Of a stretch of 64,000 nt of DNA, positions 1 to 8,328 are shown one piece after another. A program made the translations under genes and the position numbers. The notes beneath the pieces were generated by a model. That model had not been told where the DNA came from, did no database searches, and saw only the letters and a list, made by a program, of their open reading frames with translations. The stretch lies in NCBI RefSeq assembly GCF_042743185.1, contig NZ_JBHYMS010000019.1, positions 54,149-118,148 of the forward strand, written 5' to 3'. Origin of the DNA: Inquilinus sp042743185. GTDB taxonomy: Bacteria > Pseudomonadota > Alphaproteobacteria > DSM-16000 > Inquilinaceae. Numbering within the stretch: position 1 is the stretch's first letter; the number at the start of each line of letters is the position of its first letter.

Positions 1-715
1 GGTCCGGCGGCGGGGCTTCGGCGGCCGCCGAGAGGGCGACGCGTGGCCAACAGCCCAGGACATGGCCATCCAGGACGAAGCAGCGCCATTCCTCGGCCGC
101 GCCATCGCTCGTGACGAGCGGCACATATCGGCGGAAGACCAGGCCGCCGGTGAGGCTGTCGCCCTGCAACTCGATGAACCGGTCGACCACGCGCCGGACG
201 GCCGCGCGATCGGCGGCGCTAGGGATGAAGCAGGCTTCGGACCAGTAGCCGGCGGCCTGCGACTTGACCCAGTCCTTGACCGTCACCGCCGCGTCGCCGA
301 ACGGGGCCCGCGCCCCCCACAGCGCTGCGTCGTCACCGATGCGGTCCCGGTCGATCCAGACCGTCTGCGGCATCCAGCGGCCGACAACGGCATGGGCCGC
401 GGGCAGATGGTGGCAGGCCGCAAACTGCTCGGGCGTATTGAGGAGAAGGACGCCACGATCGGACAGGATGGCGAAAAGCCGACCATAAGCCTCTGCTGAC
501 ATCATCCAGCCGCGATAGACGGCCGCGCCGGGGCCGCCGATCGCGGCGCGCCGCAGGGCCGCCGCAGCATCGGGGCTGCGCTCGAGGACGTCATGGTCGA
601 CCAGCAGCCGGTTCAGCCTGAGGCGATCCGCGATCTCCGCTTCCTCACGGAATGCCGGATCCGGCATTCGCGGCGCCAGCGGATCGGCGCAGAGAAGGAT
701 GTAGGGTCCGGACAT
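1..715 (-). CDS. ATP-grasp (R2K-like) domain protein, 3' end cut by window edge
   Basis: The minus-strand frame is open from ATG at 715 to the left edge, giving 238 codons without a stop; the C-terminus is missing. The start is supported by GAGGG about eight bases upstream. Visible features are an N-terminus reading MSGPYILLCADPLAPRMPD, a central VKDWVKSQAAGYW segment with a lysine typical of the ATP-binding part, and EEWRCFVLDGHVLGCWPR near the cut end. This order resembles R2K-clade ATP-grasp proteins, which form amide or ester bonds at the cost of ATP. The substrate cannot be told. It lies 93 bases downstream of the lipoprotein gene on the same strand, so co-transcription is possible. The family call is from recalled patterns. 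Confidence 0.6.
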   Translation of the reverse strand, partial: MSGPYILLCADPLAPRMPDPAFREEAEIADRLRLNRLLVDHDVLERSPDAAAALRRAAIGGPGAAVYRGWMMSAEAYGRLFAILSDRGVLLLNTPEQFAACHHLPAAHAVVGRWMPQTVWIDRDRIGDDAALWGARAPFGDAAVTVKDWVKSQAAGYWSEACFIPSAADRAAVRRVVDRFIELQGDSLTGGLVFRRYVPLVTSDGAAEEWRCFVLDGHVLGCWPRVALSAAAEAPPPD

Positions 716-808
716 GCGGCCAACCCTCAATACCGCGACGAGGCCGTCACTCGCAAACCGGCGGCGGCCCCGATCGAGACTGCCTGGAGCAGCATCGAAA
801 TCCCTTCG

Positions 809-1954
809 TTAGTCCAGAGCGACGAGCATCGGCGTCGTGCCGCTCAAGGAAAAAGCTTGGTTCGCATTGGTGTAGACAATGATGACGCCCGGCAGATCGC
901 GGCTGATGAGCAAGCCGTCCACTGTTTTGGGCTCGGGCAGGGGGTATTCCTTCGGCGTCCCGCCTGCGAACCGGTAAAGCGTTCCGGGGGCGATCGCCCA
1001 GAAGCCGCCAGACGGTGCCGCTGCGAGTCCGAAGAACGGAACACTCATTTCAAACGACTTCCCCCCTTCTTTGACAGTGAAGGTCTTCTCGAATTTGACC
1101 GTAGCCCGATCGTCACAGATCTGAAGGATCCGGCCCCAGGACATCATGTGGATCAGGCCGGCCGAGGCCAGGATGCAGCCCGGGGAGGTCGGATCGGCAA
1201 TGATGCCGGTGATGGATTCGCATCCGTCACAGGAATCCTGGCCGATCTTGTATGCGATGTTGCGGGCGACGCCGGTGGAGAGGGACACCTTGCGGAGGCC
1301 GCCACCCCACTCGCCGAAATTGAAGCCCAAATAAAGATCGTCGCCTATCGTTGCGATTGCTGCCGTGGAGGGCGGGCCCAGAGGCTCGTCAGCTCCTTTC
1401 AGCTTCCGGGATGCCCAGCGACGGGATCCGGCCGGCAAGATGTTGATCCGGCTCGGCGAGACGACAATCCGTGCCCCATCCGCGGATATGGCCAGGACCG
1501 TCGGCATTTCGGACAGCCTCAGCGGGGCCGAATCCTCGAACGACTCTCCAGTCCATCTGGAAGCGACGAAGGTGCCCCCGATCGGGATGCGTGTCGGAGG
1601 ATCCTCCACTTCTCGATATCGCACCTCGGTCGACCTCAGCACCCAAAGCGCTCCGTCGGACTTCGTCAGGAACATGACGCCGCTGGTGAAGGCGTCTTGC
1701 CGGGAATTGTCTGCGAGTCCGAAGGATGCCAAGCCTCCACCCCGGCCGACCAGCCAGAGACGGCCCGCGGCGGTCAGAGCCTGGGTCGCCCCGATCTCCC
1801 GCACCGGGTTTGTGGAAGGGAGGTCATAGGAGACCAGCTCGGGCTCGGATGGCTTGGCATCCTCGCCCTTTCCGCAAGCGGCCAGAGCCAGAAAACAAAG
1901 ATATGCCGCCAGCCGCAGGCGCAAACCGGCTCTTCTTGCCCTGAACGCAACCAT
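809..1954 (-). CDS. Predicted lipoprotein of unknown function, beta-rich
   Basis: 381 residues. A basic N-terminus is followed by a hydrophobic stretch and a lipobox ending LALAACGKG, with the lipidated cysteine at residue 27, so the mature protein should be membrane-anchored in the envelope. The start has a strong GGAGGGGGAGT ribosome site upstream of ATG 1954. The rest is rich in short beta-type segments and repeated patterns such as GRLWLVGRGGG, GALWVLRS and GGFWAIAPGTLYR, which suggest a beta-propeller of six or so blades; that fold is an inference. Cys pairs occur near DSCDGCESITG. No enzyme motif is recognised. It is followed on the same strand by the ATP-grasp gene. Confidence 0.75.
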   Translation of the reverse strand: MVAFRARRAGLRLRLAAYLCFLALAACGKGEDAKPSEPELVSYDLPSTNPVREIGATQALTAAGRLWLVGRGGGLASFGLADNSRQDAFTSGVMFLTKSDGALWVLRSTEVRYREVEDPPTRIPIGGTFVASRWTGESFEDSAPLRLSEMPTVLAISADGARIVVSPSRINILPAGSRRWASRKLKGADEPLGPPSTAAIATIGDDLYLGFNFGEWGGGLRKVSLSTGVARNIAYKIGQDSCDGCESITGIIADPTSPGCILASAGLIHMMSWGRILQICDDRATVKFEKTFTVKEGGKSFEMSVPFFGLAAAPSGGFWAIAPGTLYRFAGGTPKEYPLPEPKTVDGLLISRDLPGVIIVYTNANQAFSLSGTTPMLVALD

Positions 1955-2023
1955 GACTCCCCCTCCGACATGGCCGACGAGGGATCATAGCCGTTTCGAT
2001 CGCATCTCGGCCAGACGAGCCGA

Positions 2024-2074
2024 AGCGGCGGCGTGGCCCTCACGGACCAGGCCGCGGTTGGGCAGGCTGAAGCG
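2024..2074 (-). pseudogene. Relic fragment of an N-acyl-D-amino-acid deacylase gene
   Basis: The minus strand encodes RFSLPNRGLVREGHAAA. The intact D-aminoacylase gene at 3197-4651 encodes RFNLPDRGLVREGHAAD near its C-terminus. Over 48 aligned bases (2027-2074 against 3362-3409) 43 match. There is no reading frame of useful size around it. This looks like a leftover of a paralogous copy or of a partial duplication. Too short to exclude a coincidental small duplication. Confidence 0.5.
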
Positions 2075-2119
2075 CCCACCACCCTGCCATCTCGCGAAAG
2101 CGCTGATCTCTCTACGCTC

Positions 2120-2155
2120 TAATCGGGAAGAGATTCCCGCTTTCGCGGGAATGAC
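2120..2155. repeat. Short palindromic extragenic repeat
   Basis: GATTCCCGCTTTCGCGGGAATGAC contains inverted arms ATTCCCGC and GCGGGAAT around a three-base loop. When read through on the minus strand it encodes VIPAKAGIS, the hallmark peptide of a very common class of palindromic repeats in proteobacteria. It lies between the lipoprotein and WYL-TerB genes. Confidence 0.6.
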
Positions 2156-2201
2156 GCCAAGAAGAATGGAGTATTTTGAAGAGAGTAGGACTCTTTCTAT
2201 C

Positions 2202-2981
2202 TCAGCCGGCGAACGCATCTAGCTCGCGCAGGAACTGGACCTCTCGTTCATGCAACGTGCCATCCGCGATGATCAGAGCCCGAGCTTCGTTGATGAGCAG
2301 TGCACCGTGGGCTTGATCTCGGAAGGCCCGCTCAGCTGCGTCGAGGAATGTATCGACATCCGGATACAGACGATCGGCTTCATCGAGGATGCCTTCGATG
2401 ATCGAACCATCGACACCCAGCCCGGCTTGGGCGGCACGCTCGCGGCAATAATCGGCAATGATCTCCATCTCCGACGGGTGGGCGGCGCCGTCGCACCTCG
2501 CCAAGAACGTCAAGATCTTCAGGCCGTCGCGCAGCAGCGATCGGGCTGATCGCGCGGGCGCCCGCGTTGGTGCTGATCTGGAAACAAGCCCTGCTTCTGA
2601 CAGGAGTTCGATGCCAGACTCGATCGGCTCGAAGATCTCGCCTGTCCGTCCGTCCATCAGTGATAGCAGCCGGTCGACACGGAAGCTTCGCAGGGCACGC
2701 CGTTCATGGCACCAGCCGATGAGATAGTAACGACCATCATCGTTGGTGGAGGGGAGATGTTCAATTCGTCGAAAAGTGATGCGCCTGCAACTTAACTCTC
2801 CTTTCGAATCTGAATACTCGATCACCAGCATTCGGCCGCTGGTCTCGATTGGTGCGGCCTGAAGCCGTGGCTCGAACGCCTCATCCTCGGATGGGACTGT
2901 GATGAGAATCCCTTTGGGCGCAATTGGTGCTGGGTAGGTTGCCTCGCGGGCATGAGCGGCGAGAATCGCGCGCAGGCTCAT
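2202..2981 (-). CDS. WYL domain - TerB-like domain protein
   Basis: 259 residues from ATG 2981, chosen because GGAG lies eight bases upstream; longer starts at 3005 or 3146 are possible. Residues about 45-115 (MLVIEYSDSKGELSCR ... YYLIGWCHERRALRSFRVDRL) match a WYL ligand-sensing domain. Residues about 150-259 (KILTFLARCDGAAHPSEMEI ... ALIIADGTLHEREVQFLREL) match the all-helical TerB/DUF533-type fold, with paired acidic repeats. No helix-turn-helix is visible, unlike most WYL regulators, so it may act as a sensor rather than a classical DNA-binding protein. The downstream gene is the lipoprotein, 247 bases away and separated by a palindromic repeat and a D-aminoacylase relic, so an operon is unlikely. 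Confidence 0.7.
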   Translation of the reverse strand: MSLRAILAAHAREATYPAPIAPKGILITVPSEDEAFEPRLQAAPIETSGRMLVIEYSDSKGELSCRRITFRRIEHLPSTNDDGRYYLIGWCHERRALRSFRVDRLLSLMDGRTGEIFEPIESGIELLSEAGLVSRSAPTRAPARSARSLLRDGLKILTFLARCDGAAHPSEMEIIADYCRERAAQAGLGVDGSIIEGILDEADRLYPDVDTFLDAAERAFRDQAHGALLINEARALIIADGTLHEREVQFLRELDAFAG

Positions 2982-3196
2982 TGAAATGGCTCCATTGAAA
3001 TGCATTGGTCGACAATCGGAGCGGCTTGCGCAAAAGCACAAGCTGCCCTGCCAGTATAGGGGATGTTTGCTTCCTAAGCGACGAGGCGATTCGGCAACTG
3101 GGGCGGCATTACCAACTCCAACGCCACAAGAATTGGCAAGCCGCATCGGTGGATCTGGGTCGACGCTATCCCGGCTCTGCTCGTCGGCCGTGCCTG

Positions 3197-4651
3197 CTAC
3201 GCCCTCACCAGCAGCCGCCCCGCCCGGTCCACCTCGGTCTCTCCCGCGCGCCAGGACAGGCGGCCGTTGACCAGCACGAAGTCGAGGCCGCGGGACGGGG
3301 TCTTCGGGGCCTCGAAGGTGGCGGCGTCGGCGATGTGGTTCGGGTCGAACACCACCAGGTCGGCGGCGTGGCCTTCGCGCACCAGGCCGCGGTCGGGCAG
3401 GTTGAAGCGCATCGCCGACAGGCCGGTCATCTTATGCACCGCCGTTTCCAGCGGGAACAGGCCGAGGTCGCGGCTGTAATGGCCCAGCACGCGCGGGAAG
3501 GTGCCCCACAGGCGCGGATGCGGGTGGCTGTCGTGCGGCAGCCCGTCCGACCCGATCATGGTCAGCGGGAACGACAGGATGCGGCGGACATCGGCCTCGT
3601 CCATCTGGAAGTAGATGGCGCCGGCCGGGTGCAGCCGCACCGCCGCCTCCTTCTCGGTGCAGCCCCATTCCGCGGCGATGTCGGCCAGGTCGCGGCCCGC
3701 CATCTCCGGCTGCGCCTTGGACCAGGCGACCATGATGCGGATGTCGCCGGTGACATGGTCCGGGTCCAGCACGGTCGACCCGGCGGTGTAGGGATAGGCG
3801 TCGAGCCCGACCGGCTGGTGGCGCGCTGCCGCCTCGATCACCGGCAGGGTCTCGCGGCTGCGGCCCCAATTGTGCGGCCCGGCGCATTTGTGGTGCGAGA
3901 TCACCACCGGCACCCTGGCGCGGCGGGCGGTCGAGAAGCTCTCCTCCAGGGAGTCGAGCACCTTGTCGTGCTCGTCGCGCATATGGGTGGCGTAGACGCC
4001 GCCGCGGTCGGCCAGCAGCTCGGCCAGCGCCGCCACCTCGTCGGCATCGGCCGCCGCGTTCGGCTTGTAGTAGAGGCCGGTGGAGAAGCCGATGGCGCCC
4101 TGGTCGAGGCTGTCGGCCAGCAGGCGGCGCATGGCATCGATCTCGCCGGCATCCGCCTTGCGGCCGACATCCGCCATGGTGCCGATGCGCAGCGAGGAAT
4201 GGCCGATCAGCGCCGCCACGTTGACGCCCGGCACCACCCGGTCCAGCCGGCCGCGATAGTCGGCGAAGCTCGGGAACTCGTAGGCGGCTTCGTCGCCCAG
4301 CAGGTTCAGGGGCGGGGGCGCGGCGCCCCTCAGCGTCAGTGGCGACAGGCTGATGCCGCAATTGCCGACCACCACCGTGGTCACGCCCTGGCTGATCTTC
4401 GGCAGCATGTCCGGGCCGTCGATCACCGCCCGGTCGTCATGGGTGTGCACGTCGATGAAGCCGGGTGCCACGACGCGGCCGGCGACGTCGATGCTGTCCT
4501 TCGCCCGGTCGGCGGCGATGCTGCCGGTCGGGGCCACGGTGGCGATGCGGTCGCCCAGGATGGCGACGTCGGCCTGGATGCGGGGCGCGCCGGAGCCGTC
4601 GATCACGGTGCCGTTGCGAAGCAGCAGGTCGTAGCGCGGATGGTCAGGCAT
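3197..4651 (-). CDS. N-acyl-D-amino-acid deacylase (D-aminoacylase), amidohydrolase superfamily
   Basis: 484 residues, the normal length for D-aminoacylases, which hydrolyse N-acyl-D-amino acids to the free D-amino acid plus a carboxylate. Visible: N-terminal beta-sandwich start YDLLLRNGTVIDGSG; metal motif VHTHDD with H69 and H71; GNCGIS with the bridging cysteine C98; GSDGLPHDSHPHPRLWGTFP carrying the catalytic aspartate; and the C-terminal signature RGLVREGHAADLVVFDP. ATG at 4651 overlaps the stop of the upstream RpiR gene by eight bases (ATGCCTGA), so the two are translationally coupled. It is the last gene of a leftward set with an RpiR regulator and a D-serine-dehydratase-like enzyme, which supports a D-amino-acid catabolic role. 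Exact acyl and side-chain preference is unknown. Confidence 0.93.
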   Translation of the reverse strand: MPDHPRYDLLLRNGTVIDGSGAPRIQADVAILGDRIATVAPTGSIAADRAKDSIDVAGRVVAPGFIDVHTHDDRAVIDGPDMLPKISQGVTTVVVGNCGISLSPLTLRGAAPPPLNLLGDEAAYEFPSFADYRGRLDRVVPGVNVAALIGHSSLRIGTMADVGRKADAGEIDAMRRLLADSLDQGAIGFSTGLYYKPNAAADADEVAALAELLADRGGVYATHMRDEHDKVLDSLEESFSTARRARVPVVISHHKCAGPHNWGRSRETLPVIEAAARHQPVGLDAYPYTAGSTVLDPDHVTGDIRIMVAWSKAQPEMAGRDLADIAAEWGCTEKEAAVRLHPAGAIYFQMDEADVRRILSFPLTMIGSDGLPHDSHPHPRLWGTFPRVLGHYSRDLGLFPLETAVHKMTGLSAMRFNLPDRGLVREGHAADLVVFDPNHIADAATFEAPKTPSRGLDFVLVNGRLSWRAGETEVDRAGRLLVRA

Positions 4652-5579
4652 GGGCTTTCCGTCGGACAGGGCGGGGCCGGGGCGGAAGGGGAGCGGCCGG
4701 CTCGTCGAGGGTGGGGATCTGGCTGAGAGTGTATTTGACCCGGCGCAGGCTTTCGAGCGCCACCGGGCCGCGGCGCATGGCCACGCCGGTCGCAACCACG
4801 TCGATCACCGCCATATGGGCCAGGCGCGACGCGGTCGGCTTGAAGATGTCGCTGTCCTCGGGCGGGGCGACGGCCAGGACGATCTCGGCGGCCCGGGCCA
4901 GCGGCGTGTCCGGGCGGGTGACGGCCACGGCGGTGGCGCCGTATTGCCGGGCGATCTCGACGCTCTCCACCAGGTCGCGGAAGCGGCCGGAGTTGCAGAT
5001 CGCCAGCACGCAGTCATCCGGGCCGAGGGTGGCGGCCGACATGCGCTGCAGCTGGGTGTCGGCGTGGAAATCGGTCGGCAGGTCCAGCCGGAAGAAGCGC
5101 AGATAGGCGTCGTGGCCGACCGCATGCGAGCCGCCGCCGACGCCGTAGATGTCGAGCCGCCGGGCGCGGGCGATCGCCTCGATCGCCTGGCGCAGCGGCT
5201 GCGGGTCGAGCTGGTTGCGCACGGCGGTCACCGCCTCGATCACGCTGTCCAGCACCCGGTCGGCCAGCTGGGCGACGTCGTCGGGCGGCGCGCCGGCCTC
5301 CAGGGCGGCGGATGGCCGCGATTCCAGATAGGGGCTGGCGACGGCCAGGTTCTGCGCCAGCCGCACCTTGAAGTCGCGCACGCTGTCGCAGCCGAGCGCG
5401 CGGCAGAAGCGGGTGACCGACGGCTCGCTGACCCGGGCGCGGCGTGCCAGCTCGGCGATGCTGGCACGGGTGGCGAAGCCGGGATCGGCCAGCACCGCCT
5501 CCGCCACCCGCTGCTCGGACGGCCGCAGCGAGGCCTCCATGCGGCGCAGGCGCGAGACGATGTCGACCACATAGGCCAT
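4644..5579 (-). CDS. RpiR/MurR-family transcriptional regulator (HTH-SIS)
   Basis: 311 residues from ATG 5579. The N-terminal helix-turn-helix shows EQRVAEAVLADP, then ASIAELARRARVSEPSVTRF; a SIS sugar-phosphate-binding domain follows, with DIYGVGGGSHAVGHDA and CVLAICNSGRFRDLVESVE. RpiR proteins usually repress or activate nearby sugar or amino-acid catabolic genes in response to a phosphorylated or acidic ligand. A longer start at 5639 has a good AAGGA site, but that stretch borders palindromic repeat C1 and encodes MVEPFPKDLATPSPPP, which is atypical; 5579 matches the family N-terminus but has a weak ribosome site. Its stop overlaps the D-aminoacylase start. It probably controls the divergent promoter region at 9118-9433, where a CTGAA-GTT-TTCAG palindrome lies (inference). 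Confidence 0.88.
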   Translation of the reverse strand: MAYVVDIVSRLRRMEASLRPSEQRVAEAVLADPGFATRASIAELARRARVSEPSVTRFCRALGCDSVRDFKVRLAQNLAVASPYLESRPSAALEAGAPPDDVAQLADRVLDSVIEAVTAVRNQLDPQPLRQAIEAIARARRLDIYGVGGGSHAVGHDAYLRFFRLDLPTDFHADTQLQRMSAATLGPDDCVLAICNSGRFRDLVESVEIARQYGATAVAVTRPDTPLARAAEIVLAVAPPEDSDIFKPTASRLAHMAVIDVVATGVAMRRGPVALESLRRVKYTLSQIPTLDEPAAPLPPRPRPVRRKAHA

Positions 5580-5649
5580 CAGAGAGGCTCGGGGGGGTGG
5601 TGAGGGCGTCGCGAGATCTTTTGGAAACGGCTCGACCATGCTTTTTCCT

Positions 5650-5695
5650 TGTCCCCCCTCCCCCTAGCCCCCTCCCGCGAGGGGAGGGAAGACTT
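5650..5695. repeat. Palindromic repeat family C, copy 1
   Basis: G/C-tract palindrome of the type gtcccccctccccctagcc followed by ctcccgcgaggggaggg. It lies just upstream of the RpiR gene. Related copies are at 53681-53722, 53810-53851 and 63920-63962. Confidence 0.75.
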
Positions 5696-5748
5696 GTTTG
5701 GGTTCGAAGCGATCTCCTTCCGGGGCCGCTCCTGCGACACGCCGTTCA

Positions 5749-7071
5749 TCAGAAAAACGTCCGGATCGCGCCCGAGACGCGGTAGTCGTCCTCGACCACC
5801 ATCATCACCTGCCATTTGTCGAAGGTGGTGCAGGGGTGGGAGATGCCGCAGCAGATGAGGTCGCCGACCTGCGGGTCGAAGCCCTCGGGCAGCTTGAGAT
5901 AGGCGTGCTGGTCGTTCATCGCGGTCAGCACCGCGCCGGCCGGCACCGGCTGCGATGCGGCGGCGCCGGCGGGGCGCCACAGGGTCGGGATCGGCAGCTC
6001 GATGTCGTAGGAGACGTCGCGCTTGCCCATGGTCAGCAGCGCCAGCCCCGGCTCCGGCCGCGACTGCACCATGGACCAAACCTCCAGCGCGGGTTCGAGG
6101 TCGCCGTGCCGGCGCCAGTCGGCCGGGATGCGACGGAGGATGTGCTCGAACAGCCGGGTGTACTGGCCGGAATCATGGGTCAGGTAGCAGCCGCTGCGCA
6201 CCACCACCTGCGTCGGGCGCGACAGCCGGACCTCGGCGAGCCTGCGCGCGACGATGTCGTAATAGGCCGAGCCGCCGGCGCTCAGCAGCACCGGGTTGTC
6301 GGTCGACAAGGCGGCGAACAGGCCGGCGCCATCGATCTCCGCCGCCAGCGCCGCCAACCGGTCGAGGAAGCCCGTGACGGCGATCTCGTCCGCCGCGGCA
6401 TCCTTGGTGACGACCAGACCCTCATAGCCCTCGACGCCGCGCAGGGCGAGGCCGGGCGCGTCGGTGGCGGCCTTGGCCACTTCCAGCGCCTCGGCGGCGG
6501 TGCGGCAGCCGGTGCGGCCCCCGGCCATGCCGAGCTCGACCAGGAGGCCCAGCGGGCGGCGCGGCGGCATGGCCCGGGCGGCCTCGGCCAGGCGGCGCAC
6601 CCCGGCGACGGAATCGACCAGGCAGAACGCCTCCAGCTCCGGGTCCGCGGCCAGCGCCGCCAGCACCGAGCGCATCGCCGCGGCGTCGACCAGCTGGTTG
6701 GCGATGACGATCCGCTTCACCCCGAAGCGCCGGCACACCTCGAACTGCTGGGCGGTGGCGACGGTGATGCCCCAGGAGCCGTTGGCGAGCTGCAGGTCGA
6801 ACAGCTGCGGGCTCATCGTGGTCTTGCCGTGCGGCGCCAGGGCGACGCCGGTCTCGGCCAGGATGTCGCGCATCCAGCGGGCGTTGCGCTCCAGCACCGA
6901 CCGCTTCAGCAGCGCCTGCGGAAAGGGCAGGTCGCCGGACAGCGCGTTCCAGCCCTGGTCGCCGATGCTGCGGAACGGGATCGGCTCGAGGCCGGGCGGC
7001 AGGCCCTTGCTGGCGCCGTCGACGGGTGAGTCGAGGATCGGGTCGAGGGCGAGCACGGAGGGGGTGAACAT
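5749..7071 (-). CDS. D-serine dehydratase-like / amino-acid deaminase, PLP fold-type III
   Basis: 440 residues. The N-terminal alanine-racemase-like barrel carries LAPHGKTTMSP, with K83 as the likely PLP lysine. The C-terminal domain ends CCGISHPCTTFDKW, whose H412 and C414 match the zinc-binding His-x-Cys of eukaryote-type D-serine dehydratases and D-threonine aldolases. Such enzymes turn D-serine (or other D-hydroxy amino acids) into ammonia and pyruvate, or cleave them by retro-aldol. ATG 7071 is preferred; a TTG lies directly before it. Its neighbours are a D-aminoacylase, an RpiR regulator, an ABC importer and RidA. RidA removes the 2-aminoacrylate that PLP dehydratases release, which supports a dehydratase role. 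Substrate is inferred. Confidence 0.88.
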   Translation of the reverse strand: MFTPSVLALDPILDSPVDGASKGLPPGLEPIPFRSIGDQGWNALSGDLPFPQALLKRSVLERNARWMRDILAETGVALAPHGKTTMSPQLFDLQLANGSWGITVATAQQFEVCRRFGVKRIVIANQLVDAAAMRSVLAALAADPELEAFCLVDSVAGVRRLAEAARAMPPRRPLGLLVELGMAGGRTGCRTAAEALEVAKAATDAPGLALRGVEGYEGLVVTKDAAADEIAVTGFLDRLAALAAEIDGAGLFAALSTDNPVLLSAGGSAYYDIVARRLAEVRLSRPTQVVVRSGCYLTHDSGQYTRLFEHILRRIPADWRRHGDLEPALEVWSMVQSRPEPGLALLTMGKRDVSYDIELPIPTLWRPAGAAASQPVPAGAVLTAMNDQHAYLKLPEGFDPQVGDLICCGISHPCTTFDKWQVMMVVEDDYRVSGAIRTFF

Positions 7072-7117
7072 CAATTCGTCTTTCGTTCGTAACGACCTGT
7101 TCCGCTCAATATCCCGT

Positions 7118-7206
7118 TGTCATGCCCGGGCTTGACCCGGGCATCCAGAGATGTCGAGGCCGCTCCGGGTGGCCCCTGGATTGCCGGGTCAAGCCCGGCA
7201 ATGACA
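7118..7206. repeat. Palindromic repeat family A, copy 1
   Basis: Composite element: an outer hairpin TGCCCGGGCTTGACCCGGGCA at the left, a spacer, and TTGCCGGGTCAAGCCCGGCAA at the right, bounded by TGTCA and TGACA. It sits between the deaminase and ABC ATPase genes of a same-strand set. It is closest to copy 5. Confidence 0.85.
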
Positions 7207-7246
7207 GGAAAGGGAAAGCTGGAGCTGTACTGTCCATCGTCATCCC

Positions 7247-8314
7247 CTACAGCCGCCGGCCGGAGGCCGCGTCGAACAAATGGGCGTGGGCGGCAAGGGG
7301 GGCGAGCGGCACCACGTCGCCCGGCGCCACCCGGCGGCGGCCATGGATCACGGCGGCGACGCGGGTGCCGGCCAGGGTGCCGTAGAGATGGGTCTCGGCG
7401 CCGGTCGGCTCGACCAGATCGATCGTCACCGGCACGCCGTTGCCGTCCTCGGCCAGGCTGAAATGCTCCGGCCGCACGCCCAGCAGCACCGGCTGGTCGT
7501 CCTGGGCCGCGCGGTCGGGGGCGGGCAGGCGGGTGCCGTCCTCGGCCTCCACTGCCGGCCCGCCGGCGCCGCGGCGGTAGCGGCCGGGCAGGAAGCTCAT
7601 GGCTGGCGAGCCTAGGAAGCCGGCGACGAACATGTTGGCCGGCAGGTCGTAGAGGTCGAGCGGCACGCCCTGCTGCTCGATCCGCCCGCCATTCATCACC
7701 ACGATCCGGTCGGCCAGCGTCATCGCCTCGATCTGGTCGTGGGTGACGTAGACGATGGTGGTGCCCAGGCGGCGGTGCAGCGCCTTGATCTCGGTGCGCA
7801 TCTGCACCCTGAGCTTGGCGTCCAGGTTCGACAGCGGCTCGTCGAACAGGAACACGGCGGGGTCGCGCACGATGGCCCGGCCCATGGCGACGCGCTGGCG
7901 CTGGCCGCCGGACAGCTGGCGCGGCAGTCGCTCCAGATAGTCGAACAGGTTCAGGATCCCGGCGGCCTTGCCGACCTTGGCCTCGATCTCCGGCTTCGGC
8001 TCGCCGCGCAGCCTGGGGCCGTAGGCGATGTTCTGCCGGGCGGTCATGTGCGGGTACAGGGCGTAGGACTGGAACACCATGGCGATGTTCCGCTTCTGGG
8101 GCGGCACGTCATTGGCGCGGGTGCCGCCGATCAGCAGGTCGCCGCCGGAGATGGTCTCCAGCCCCGCGATCATGCGCAGCAAAGTGGATTTGCCGCAGCC
8201 GGACGGGCCGACCAGGACGACGAACTCGCCATCGGCGATGTCGAGGTCGACCGCATGGATCACCTGCGCCTCGCCGTAGCGCTTCACCACCCCGTCCAGC
8301 CGCACCGTCGCCAT
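7247..8314 (-). CDS. ABC transporter ATP-binding protein, sugar/polyol type (UgpC/MalK-like)
   Basis: 355 residues, a standard length for MalK/UgpC ATPases. Walker A is GPSGCGKST at residues 36-44, the signature is LSGGQRQRVAMGRA, Walker B is VFLFDEPLSNLD and the H-loop is VYVTHDQIEAMT. The C-terminal third is a TOBE regulatory domain (LLGVRPEHFSLAEDG). It powers import by the binding protein at 9434 and the permeases at 10827 and 11927, which are transcribed the other way. It starts 14 bases after the SDR gene, in one leftward operon. MalK-type ATPases usually serve sugar or glycerol-phosphate importers, so the transported substrate need not be a simple amino acid. Confidence 0.93.
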   Translation of the reverse strand: MATVRLDGVVKRYGEAQVIHAVDLDIADGEFVVLVGPSGCGKSTLLRMIAGLETISGGDLLIGGTRANDVPPQKRNIAMVFQSYALYPHMTARQNIAYGPRLRGEPKPEIEAKVGKAAGILNLFDYLERLPRQLSGGQRQRVAMGRAIVRDPAVFLFDEPLSNLDAKLRVQMRTEIKALHRRLGTTIVYVTHDQIEAMTLADRIVVMNGGRIEQQGVPLDLYDLPANMFVAGFLGSPAMSFLPGRYRRGAGGPAVEAEDGTRLPAPDRAAQDDQPVLLGVRPEHFSLAEDGNGVPVTIDLVEPTGAETHLYGTLAGTRVAAVIHGRRRVAPGDVVPLAPLAAHAHLFDAASGRRL

Positions 8315-8328
8315 GGGTCGGGCCTCCC

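Noticed and set aside
3005..3196. Plus-strand frame reading IRQLGRHYQLQRHKNWQ upstream of the WYL-TerB gene
   Set aside because: Runs into antisense of the D-aminoacylase gene and has no start signal; possibly a relic but nothing identifiable.
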